From Antedon mediterranea (taxonomy: Eukaryota; Echinodermata; Crinoidea; Comatulida; Antedonidae), in contig NC_092678.1 in assembly GCF_964355755.1 (NCBI RefSeq), forward strand, positions 14,418,922-14,482,921: 64,000 nucleotides of DNA. Reading direction: 5' to 3'. Below the pieces are notes generated by a model. The model saw only the letters and a list, made by a program, of their open reading frames with translations. It ran no database searches and had not been told where the DNA came from. A program made the translations under genes and the position numbers. This document shows positions 24,201 to 36,200 of this stretch, piece after piece; within the stretch, counting starts at the first letter, position 1, and every line of letters begins with the position of its first letter.

Positions 24201-27200
24201 ATTACAATTGATTGAATTATTTAGAATTACTTGCTGCAATAATTATTTAAAGTAATTATACAAGATCCTACATTTCTTGTGAGATTTGTATATTGTGCAA
24301 ATTAATTATTGTTCAACCATGTTTTATGTGGACCTGTCATTATAAAATAGTTATTTACGCCCGTATTCTTAAACCGGACTTTAGTCGTAGACTTTAAAAA
24401 TGGTGTCATTTTAATTCATAAACCGAACTTCAACTAAATCGTAACTAAATCAGGCCAACTTCGACTAAATCGAGACGGTTTTTGATTTTTTTTTTGTCCT
24501 GGAAGGGGCAGGCTAAATGGTCGACTAAATGGTTTTTAAACGATGTTTATGAAAAACGTAACAGTCATTGAGTTGTTGGCCAGATATTGAAGAATGAAAT
24601 ATCTATTTTGATATTAGCTTAATTAAATATACATTGGTATAAGTTTTAATAATGAAAATCATCTTTATTTACAACTGTATACAATTTACATTATTTTCTT
24701 TGCGCAAGTCCGACTTGAACTACGTCACGCCATAGCGACAATGGGAGATGTGGAAATTCACCACGCGATGGAATGTTTAGGGTGGGTGGGCCTAGCGCCT
24801 TCTTGTCACGCTATGAAGTGCGTAGTTCGCGATCATACTTTGTGGGAGGCCTAGAAAATATGAAAGTTACTGTACGCCATGGTTCCTAAATATATTTTGA
24901 AGATTTTGTTTGTTGTTAATCAAAAGTACTTCACTGTTAAATTAATACTGATCTTGAATTTTAAGTTATAGCTCGAACTACGATTTTTTCAGTCGAACTT
25001 TGAACTACGACTAAAGTCCGGTTTATGAATATTATTATACGGGCGTTAGAATCATGACTGAAAGTAAGAGAATGCACAGACAATTGATATACTTTGGTCT
25101 ACGTTCACAACATATGCACCAGCAAAACCTTTTATTTCAATTTCTTTGTGTATTATTATCATTACCTAACTATTATTATTTATTAATTTCTGCAATACAT
25201 ATGTATAAACTCCATGATTCTAATTTCTTTATAGGACGGAAACACCCCACTGCATGAATACATGCGTTCAAATGGACCTAATTTAGAAGCAATAGACTAT
25301 TTCATGAAGCAAGGTGCATCAGTAAGAGCACTAAATAAGGTAATATATGGCAAGAACAATAGTTATTCTAGGACAAAAATCTGAAAAGATGCTTAGAAAT
25401 CAAGTTAGGGGCAGTGGAATGTTAGAGGCTGTCAACATAGCCTTCTGATCACTCTAAGCTCTGTTGACACTTAATATTTTGTCTCGTCTTGAAATGGCGG
25501 CCATTTTTCAAAATGGCTTTCATTTTTATATACAATGTGCATAAAATCGGATCTAAATAAGGTAGATGCACGATCTTGGTGTCTAAACACATGTACTTCA
25601 GACACGGAATCCATTAGGCCTTGTTGACACTTCTTTTTGGCTTTATATTGAAATGGCGGCCATTTTTCAAAATGGCGACCAATTATATAAAAATGTGCTT
25701 AAAATCTAAATATGGTAGATCTACCATATTTAGATTTTAGGCACATTTTTTTTTCGTGAATATATTCACGATCTTGGTGTCGATACACATGTACTGTAAT
25801 AGGTTTTTTTTAAACTACTCGTATCAAAAAACCTTAAATCAAATATTTTCCTCTTGTACAAAAATGGAGTTTTTTGGACAAGTTGTTTTCAAACAGTTTC
25901 AGTTTACTTGTTACTTTAAGACTGCTCGCCGGCTTTTTGAAAATTCACTATCTTTTAAGACTAGCAGGTCTAAAAACAATACTAAAAATTGGTCCAAAAT
26001 TGGGACCGTGGTCCGGAATGCCCCAAAATTTAATGGAGTGGTACTTGACCACAAATCTATCTAACCCTAATTTTGGTAAAGACCTTGCAATAGCTTTTTG
26101 AGTAATCCTGCAAACAAACAGACAAACAAACAAATGAAAGCACTCAGAAACTGATTACTTGGCAAATATATATCAATTCAATTCAATTCAATTCAAAATT
26201 CTTTAATCATCCCACACGGGGCAATTCAACTAAAAAGGTCTGGATTAAAATGATCTTACAAAATATACAAAATATCACAATACACAGAACAACAACAACA
26301 AAAAAAGTCAAGTCAATGTTCAAGAATTTAAGAGTCGAATAGCCACTGGCAAAAACGAATTCCTTTTCCGGTTTGTTCTACATGCCGGGCATCGAAAGCG
26401 ACGCCCATGAGGCATGAGCTCGAAATCACTGAACAAGGCATGGTTAATATTTTTTAGAATAGCTCTACTTTTTCTACTGATAGGGAGCATGTTGAATGAT
26501 ACAATTTTTGGTTTTAGGTATTATCTTTACATGGTTCAAATCATGGGGTTTATAATTTATTAGGTACGCGATAGACTACATATATCTCCTTAGCGGAGGT
26601 AAATAATATTAGTTTATGTAATAGGAGAGCCTAAAGTCAAGATGAAACATCTGTGAAGTTACATGCAAATGGATTCAACAAAAGCTGAGGCTTTAAAATC
26701 CTAGTCATGGCTCTATACAAACTAAACCTTTACCAATTTTGTGAAACAAATTCCAGATTGACGATTTCATGAACAGATAAATTAGGCAACCATTTTGAAA
26801 AATGTTAGCTACTGTGCATTTAACTTAAAAAATTAATTAATCAAACTATTTAAAGTTATTTATTATATATTTAATGGATTTCTTGCCTGAAAAAAACATT
26901 TTGTTTAGACACCAAGATCATTTATCTAGCCTAATTAGTTACACTTTTAAGCACTTTTTAGAAAAATTATGCAGCAAACCCTTTCACTGCGGAAAATATA
27001 TTTAAGAAAAATATATGATATTTTAAGAAATTGCAAAATACTAATTGAGATAATTGGGTAATTTTTTTTTGGTGTGAGATGGGCAAATGGTTAGTCTAAG
27101 GTTAGGAATTTGCATATTGATGACGTCATGTGACGTCAATACAAGTATTTTGGATTTCGTTTTTTTTTATTGAATTAATGATAAAAACTATATTTTCTTT

Positions 27201-30200
27201 AAGAAATTCTTATGGAATACGTTTTTCCAACTTGATATTGATGAAGATACGTATAACAAATAAGAAAAAAATGAAATATTTTATTTTTTTGCGTGTTGTG
27301 ATAAACACGATGTTGCCCTATTGGGGCGGGTACATTTTGTTACATTCAAAATGGCCGCCATGACGCTACTCAAAACAACTTTCCAAGATAGAAATATTAT
27401 TATATACTATACTATATATAAAATAACTATAGAGGGCGCATGATTTTCAAGACGATAATACAGCCTTAAAGGGCGGTTTTTTTTTCTAGAAAAAAAAATT
27501 TTCATGACTTGCAAAAATATTCAAGTTCATCAAAAAAATATAGAGGGTGCTATATATTATAGGCAAATAGGATTAAATCATTGTTTTGCCCATACCTTGT
27601 ATTACCGGGTAGCGATATTTTTTTACGCTCAACGAAACTGCCAGCTAGCCAGAATACTGTTTTCTGATTGGATGTTGATGTCATGTGAGATTTTCAAATC
27701 ACTCACACATGCAGTTCGCCGCAGTAGGTAATTCCCCCTCGCAATCTCCGATCGGTTGCGACTCGCACTGCTCTAGGCTAGCAATTTACGTGTTGTAGGA
27801 ATCGTACATTCCAATGGCTCGCTGCCTGAGAGCACGCTGCCGGCCTGAAACAACTACTAGCTCCTTGCACAACAGAGAGGCTTGAAATTTCCCGCATTTT
27901 TATCGTGTCGCCATCGTTGACATTTTTTCGTAACATTTATTGCTCTTTTCTATGTAAAATGTTTGAGATAAAATAATTATAAATAAGAGCGGCTAAACCC
28001 AAAAAGCGGAAACTTGTGAAGGGTTTCTTGGAAGTATTCACTTTCTCTCGCCATGGAGTAATCTAATTAATTAATTTAATTTCCATGGAGGAATTCGCCT
28101 CTCTTAATGTTTATTTACGTTTCGCGTACGACGTTCATGCATTAATTTCAATTTCACGTGGAAAAACATGATTTATGCGAAGCGATAAGCAAGTCGCGCC
28201 GCGGTAATCTTTTTAGGACCTTCATGACGGCAACATCGGGTTGGCACGGTCAAAATACACTTTTGTCATCGTCATCCTTTTATTTACTGACAAAAAAAGC
28301 TCTATTCCTTTGGCAGAATTACAAGCAACAATTCATTTAAATATATATTTATAAGTCACAGGGAAATAGTGTTTGTGATTATTTATTATCATTTTTTGAA
28401 AATGTTCAACAAATGATGTTGGATCATAAACAAAAACAAATTGACACCATCCAGACCAACGTTGTATCGCCAATGCGTGATTTCTTTATTATCCACGTTA
28501 CAGTATTATCCACAACGATAATCGCTCATGAAAGAACTCGAACCGAGGGCTCCAGCGTAATAGGTTAAAGCCTTACCACTAGACCAAACATTTCGGTTGG
28601 CAAACGCTGTTTACACTAATTATTTAATCTTTCTACATGCTTATATAGCGCCCTCTATAATGTTCCCTATTATGTCATAATTATTCATGAATTATTCATG
28701 ATTTCTGCCCACGTTCGTCCTGGAAATAAAAATGACGCCAACCGGTCGGAGAGTGCGAGGAGGAATTACCTACTGAGGCGAACTGCATGCGTGAGTGATT
28801 TGAACATCTCACGTAACATCAACATCCAATCAGAAAACAGTATTCTGGCTAGCTGGCAGTTTCGTTGAGCGTAAAAAAATATCGCTACCGGGTATACGCA
28901 GTGAAAAGGTTATTTAAAAAAAATAGCAGCCAGTTAAGCCTAAATACAATTATATTTTAACCTAATCATTATAAATCTAAAGATCGTGAATTTACCATAT
29001 TTAGATCCGATTTTAAGTGGCCGCCATTTCATTATAAAGCAAAAAATGAAGTGTCAACAGGACCTAATAAATTCTTTGAAGTACATGTGTTTAGACACCA
29101 AGATCATGTATCTACCTTATTCCGATTTTATGCACATTTTATATGAAATTAGCGGCCATTTTGAAAAATGGTTGCCATTTCAATACGAGGCAAAAACTAA
29201 AGAGTCAACAAGACCTAATGGATTCCATGTCTGAAGTACATGTGTTTAGACACCAAGATTGTGTATCTACCTTATTTTTTTTTTGTCTTTTGTGAGATTC
29301 ACTTACTTTTATTTCATTCTTTACAATTGTTACAATAATCTATATCAATTTTGTTTCAGTAGAAAACTATCTCTGCAGCTTAAAGTTTTTTTTGTTTTTC
29401 TTATTGTTAGTCTTTTACATATATAAAAAGTTAAAGCATTTAAAAAAATAGACAAAAGTTATATAAAAGTATACATCACATAATATAGGTTCACAATTGC
29501 CATTACAACATCACAAAATAAAATATACTGTAACTCATATAGCACCAGTAAATAAAACTAGTAAGGTAGAAGCCATACTAGAATACTAAGTATTGTGTCA
29601 TAAAAATATTTTCTCGTGTTTTTAGCCTGTTATTGTTTAACAATTATACATTTTTACATTGCTAAAATAATATTTTTTACTGTTTCCCATTTTTTTATGC
29701 TTTCCTCTCTTTTATACACTATATCACATTCCATTCTGAATAGAATTCCTTGTTTAAAAGATTTCCATAAATTAAAATAACTTATATTTGTAACATCAGC
29801 CAGTATCTTTTGTTTATAAACCGTGAAAGCAGCAAATGTATATATAAAATCAGTAAGAATATTTCTTGTTCCAATTACCAGATTTTGAAAAGACATGTTT
29901 ATATGATTGGTACCTTTTAAAACAATCTCTATTTTTGTCCAAAAACCTTGAATAAATTTACAAGTAAAAAACATATGCTCCTCATCTTGTACCTCTCCAC
30001 ATCTACCACATATATCATTATCTTTTAGTTTCCAGATAAACAACCCTTTGTTTGTTGCTAAGATTCTATTTAACAGTTTGTAATTAAAGTGTATTAATTT
30101 TTTATCTTTCATTTTACAAACTTTAGATAACCAACATGACTTCCAATCAATATTCAAATTATGAAAATGTTTTTCCCATTTTCTTTGACAAAACAGAGAT

Positions 30201-33200
30201 AAATACTCTTTGTTGTGATGTCCTTATATCTATTCTTAATGACATTTTCTGTTATATTATAATAACAATTTTCCTCGTATTTGATTATAGTTTTCCATTG
30301 TATTGGTATCGCTTTTAATAAGCACATGTATTCAGTTAACCAGTTTGCTTTGTACTTTAATTTTACCAACAATTCTTTTGAAGTTATGAATCTATTTTCG
30401 TTTATAATATCCTTCACTAAAATAATGCCACATTCAATCCAACGTTTTGATTGGTTTTTAAGTTGTATTAACTTATTACCTTATCTACCTTATTTAGATC
30501 TAATTTTATGCAACATTTTATATAAAAATGGCGGCCATTTTGAAAAATGGCCGCCATTTCAAGACGAGGCAAAATATTAAGTGTCAACAGGGCTTATAGT
30601 GATCAGAAGGGATTAATAAGGATATCTGGCTATGTTGACAGCCTCTAACATTCCACTCCCTCTAACTCAATTTTTTTCGGATTTGTTGCCTAGACTAAGT
30701 AACCTATCTCACGAAGCAAGCCACTTTTATCAGTAAAATTGCAAAATAAGAGATAATTGATATAATTCGGTCTACGTTCACAGCATATGACCAGCAAAAC
30801 ATTTTATTTCAATTTATTTGTGTATTTGTTATCATTACCTAATTTTAATTATTTGCTGCAATACACTGTATGTATACACTTCATGATTTACAATTTCTTT
30901 ATAGGACGGAAACACCCCACTGCATGAATACATGCGTTCAAATGAACCTACCTTAGAAGTAATAGACTATTTCATGAAGCAATGTGCATCCGTAACAGTA
31001 CTAAATAAGGTAATATATGGCTAGCTAGATATAATGTGTATGATTACACCTAACGTATGTCTGCGCCGCAAACATATCTTATCCACTTTATTTTATATAA
31101 ATTACATAATAGTAAAATAACGCTTAAAAAAGAACGACGTTTCGACTCCATCATGGGGTCATTATCAAGTCCAATCAAGACATTCTAAAAAGCAAATAAT
31201 TACATAACACACGTCAAGGGTCAAAGTTTAAATAACAAACTGCCTATTGTCTGACATCCTGTTAAATGAAAAGCTTGGCTTTAGAGTCACATTGTTTATT
31301 CAGACTAGGTTTTAATTGTCTGATGTAATTCATAAATAAGACAGTCACGTTTGTGTTTGCATTTCCTAAGTATAGGCTACTAAAACATGAATTAATTCTA
31401 CTTGTATTAGCAATCGCATTAAGATCCTTTAAATGCTGAAATATTAAACATCTATTATGTTCAACATTTGTGCTATATGTCAACGACATGGAATCGGCCG
31501 TTGATTGTGAGTTGTTGCTATATACAGATGATTGCCTCTTCTCTAACACAATGTCATTATGACTATGGGTGCTGTGTATGGTACTCATGTGCAAATAAAT
31601 ATATTAAAAATAGGCTACAGACGTCTCAAAACAAAACTATTAGGTGCATTTCGAACCTAGGACCACGGTCTCATATAGGTATACATGAGTTTGTCAACTT
31701 AAATTTGTTGCCAGTTGACCTAAAGTGCTCCAACTTACCTGGATACAAATACCCTGACGAGACAACGTCACAATCACAATGCAAGATTTGCTAGAGACAG
31801 CATTTCGATCCAAATTCTAGTCATAGGAACTTCACTTCCTTATTTTGTTCAAAGCTCCTCTTCATTAAAATCATTTAAACAGAGATCTAAAGGTTATTTT
31901 TGTGAAATTCTTAGATTAAGAGACATTTAATTTGCTATATGTTTGTGTATTATGTTTAAGTAATTGTGGTTTCCTTGTTTATTTTGTTATATTTTTTTAG
32001 GACCACAATGGAAATACGTTTGCCGTCTCGGTACTTTTTTGTGTTTTTATCCTATGATTTTATGTCAGAATAAAGAAATAAATAAATAAAATAAAACAAT
32101 GCGTTGGTAGAGGTGTCGGCATGTATATCCAACATAACTTACAAAGTAACATTCAAATGTATACACAACACATTGCAATTGCTGACTTATTATAGTTTGG
32201 TTCCTTTTTCCTTTTTAATGTTATCGGTAACTTTTCTACCTGTGAATACAGGGACATACAATGTTTTTTGTTAATCTTTTAACATAGTTGTTTGTCATAG
32301 GTGTCGCTTGAACGAGTTCACATTTTTTCTGGTCTTTGAATGGCAGGATGATTCGGACTGTTTTTTTTCAGTTTTATTATGTGTTTCACTTAGTTCAATG
32401 TTGTTATTGCTCTCTGTTGCTTCTGTGGTGTTTGTTATTAGTGTATCTGGATATTTCAGACCCTTACAATCTTCCTTAAATTATTAATTATATACATTCT
32501 TCATTAAATAGATGGTGGGTCGACGATAACACAATTACAAATCTCCAAATCTTTGATTATAAGCATTCCTAAAAAGTGATTGAATTGTTCACATCATGTT
32601 CTATTGTAAACGCTATCGCAGGATGGAACCAAAAATTCAACTAGATTGGGCATAAATACTAAAATGTCATCAAAATACCGCTTGTAGTATTTGTGCTTGT
32701 TTATTTACTTATTTTCAATCTTTCTACATAGGAAAAAAACAACCATATAAGTATAACAGGGGAGTAGCGGAAAAGCAAAAGTATAAAACTGTCATCTTGT
32801 GATGTGCTTGACCAGCCCCTGTCAACTTGAACGATACAATAAAACCAACATTAACAAATTTTGAAAAATACATAGAAAAATATGGTATAATAAAATGTTA
32901 ACAAAAGTGTTATAAAAATGCAATTGCTATCTGAACAATCTGATTGTGTAAAAGTTAAAAATTCTGATTGTATAAAAGTTAAAAATTCTTATTGTATAAA
33001 AGTTAAAAATTATGAATGTATAAAAGTTAAAAATTCTGATTGTATAAAAGTTAAATTCTGATTAAAGTTAAAAATTCGTAGAGATTCAATGCGTTCCTCG
33101 ATGTGGAACATAAATACATTTGCCATAAGGGATCCAATTGCAACTCCGTACAAGTTACCATTAAATTATAATAGCTGATCTTGCGTTGATATACCGAAGA

Positions 33201-36200
33201 GTGCAATTGAACCGTCCTTATATAAGTCTAGTCCATAATTATCGTTGAACCAGTTGTTAGTAAATGCTTTATCCGCGATAATTTGAATTGTCTCGGTTAA
33301 AGGAACATTCGTAAATAAGGACGAGTTCATCTCTTTAACCGAGACAATTTAAATTTAAAAATACTACAAGCGGTATGTTGATGACACTTCAGTAATAATA
33401 TCCCCTATCTTCTTCTTTCCCTTTCCAAGGAATTTCTTCAATCTAGTATATGGGCCATTGGCCATAGTACAAAAGATAATTATTTAGCATTATTAAGATT
33501 ATTAAAGTATACGTAGACCTATAACTTAAGATAATTATTTCTTATTTCAAAAGCAAAGTATACATTTATTCCTAAATTACAAGTAAAGTTTGTGTTTGAA
33601 AGTAATAAACATAGTTTTTTAATAGAAGAATAAACACAAATAAATCTCGGAATAAATTTGTTTCTTAAATCATTATAAAATGTACATTGTAAAATACAAT
33701 TATTCCTCAACAATATTATTTTTACATACTTTACACGTTCTTTCTTATATCTTTCTAAGCCTTCCAATCTCGCATTTTCAATTTTAAGTTCTAATATCCC
33801 TAAACGTAAATTACCGTTTTCTTGATGATATTGATAAAATGATTAAAGATATTTCTTTTTTATAAAGAGAAAAGGACCTTAACTTATGATGTAAACTAAA
33901 TTGTTAACCGCATTTTTGTTTTTCAATATCACATAAGCGTAATTTTAAATCTTTCAAAAATAAACTGTTATTATTAACAAATTGTTGTAACCAAAACCAG
34001 TAGAAAAAAGTAACTGATTGACCTGTTCTCATTACGATTAACTTTTCTAAGTTGAAAACTCATAGCACTTAAAATAAATATATAAAGAAAATTGTACATC
34101 TGTAACCAAACAATCCAAAACAAGTCGTAATCTACCTAACTCGGAAATAACAGCGGCATTTGGTGCATTTTTTCCAACTTGCAACAAATATCTGCAAAAA
34201 TTTGCAAATTGTCTGACATTCCCCATATTTCGCTTCCATAATTTATAATAGGAAGTATTTTCACATCAAACATATGGTTGCATCTATTTTTTGGTAGAAC
34301 AGATAAGTTACGATAAATAAATGAACAGAATAAACTTTGGATTGCTTTTTATTGATTGTGATTACTTTGTACCATAAATCATTTGAACTTAAAATAATAC
34401 CAAGGTAAGTAAATACAATATAAGAATTTGTAATTGAATATTTTTATGTTCCTTAGATTACGGTAATTTTTGAAAACAATATTTTTTTTATTTTTTAATA
34501 TTTACAGTAAGTTTCCAGGTATCACAGTAACGTTCAAATGCATTAATACATTTTTGGAGACCTTTCTCCGTATCACTCCCGAACAAGCACAATGTCATCT
34601 AGGTAAATATGATGAATAATATAGCAATATCGAATTTGAATATTTTCGTTTACCTGAATAAGTGTGTCACCTAAATTATTAATGTAAATTTTAAAAAGTG
34701 AAGACGAAAATGAAGAACCTTGTTGTATTCCAATCGAACACTTAAAAGAGGGTTCTTTAACTTTGATTTCAATACTAAAGGCCGGCAATTGGCATATGAT
34801 CAGATTCAAAAGAAGAAGAAGATATGCATTTAAATGCCAGGTGCGGGCAAAACATTTCTATTGATCATACATTCCAATAATTATCGATCTATAGTTTCCC
34901 CTATCTTTCATAATTTTTGGGATTTTATTTGTGTTACACGAATTTGTTGAAAATAAGCCCATTCTTATCAGTGGGGGATAGTTCAAATTACACAGTAAAA
35001 CCTCTATTCTTTTGTACACAAATTTTGTAAATAGAGAGGCATTTTAAAAAGCTATGAAAAATAAATGGTTTTCTAAAAAATGTTATCAGATGATTAAATA
35101 TAGGTAATATAACTTGAATATTACATTTCTGATATTTTTATTCAACTTCAGATTTTTATTTTCATGCTATAGCAAAAATTATCCATCGTATATACACCAT
35201 CTTTTTTCACCGTCTAGGGAGTCACCAGACATGTTATTACATGAAAAAAGTCTTCCTGGGTTTTATGGAAGAATTTTGTCCAATTTTGTATTTGACCATA
35301 TTAAGGGAAATTCATGTTTTTTCGTCTCGATTTATGTTACAAATATTCGATTTATGTACTATTAACCAAACATTATATTTAAAATTCATGCCTGTACCTG
35401 AGCTTTAAAGGTGAATTTGTAAGAAGGTAGTCACAGACTAGAAACAGCCAATGCATTTTTGGTTTTCTTTTGATCCATCCTGCGATAGCGGTTACAATGG
35501 AAAATGTTGTGAACAATTCAATCCCTTTTTAGGAATGCTTATAATCAAAGATTTGAAGATTTGTAACTATGTTAAATCTGGAAGAAAAACTATCGTCGAC
35601 CCACCATCTATTTAATAATGAATGTGATAATTTAAGGAAGAGTTTAAGCGTCTGAAATATCCAGACGAACTTTAAACCAACAGAGAGAAATAACAACACT
35701 ACACAAAGTGAAACAAAATGATAAAACTGAAAAAAAAACCAGTCCGAATCATCCTGCCATTCAAAGACCAGGCAATTGAGAAACTCGTTCAAGCGACAGC
35801 TATGCAATCTAAGTAAAATATTAAACAAAACCTGTGTCCCTGTATTCACAAGTAGAAAAGTTAAGGATAACATTAAAAAGGTAGAAAGAAAACCAACTAT
35901 AATAAGTCAGCAGTGTGCTGTGTATACATTTGAATGTGACCTGTGTGATGCAAGTTAGGTTGGATATACATGTCGACACCTCTACCAACGCATTGTTGAA
36001 CATTATAGATGTTTAATACGACAGTATTTTAAAAGGATCATATTTAATGCAATTGTTAAATCCAAGTAGAATTAATTCATGTTTTAGTATTACTTAGGAA
36101 AAAAAACAATTTGAGTGTCTTATTTATGAAATGCTATACATCAGACAATTAAAACCTAGTCTGAATAAACAATGTGACTCTGCTAAAGCTAATATTTTCA

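Larger units (their letters stand above)
25368..30693. mobile_element. 5.3-kb foldback-like element with long inverted ends
   Basis: The ends CTAGGACAAAAATCTGAAAA (25368) and the complement of 30674-30693 (CTAGGCAACAAATCCGAAAA) start inverted arms that continue for several hundred bases (GGAATGTTAGAGGCTGTCAAC on both). Each arm carries tandem subunits with the hairpin AAATGGCGGCCATTTTTCAA, a TAAATAAGGTAGAT motif and TCTTGGTGTCTAAACACATG: two on the left and about three on the right. I see no transposase ORF. It sits between two family B exons and contains at least four nested inserts. Confidence 0.75.

Noticed and set aside
28530-28590. A functional tRNA gene
   Set aside because: Boxes A and B are present, but no acceptor or anticodon stem can be formed and a second degraded copy exists; SINE-like.
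29654-30157. A host gene with a CxxC...H...C zinc motif
   Set aside because: Poly-T start, target duplication and the ORF2-type tail identify an L1/Tx1-like retrotransposon.
32941-33077. Regular 24-bp repeats that look like a small CRISPR array
   Set aside because: Units abut without unique spacers, the host is an animal genome, and the tract lies inside a retroelement coding region.
35114-35365. 83-residue open frame
   Set aside because: Sits in unassigned AT-rich DNA inside the Penelope pair; hydrophobic low-complexity residues and no splice context.
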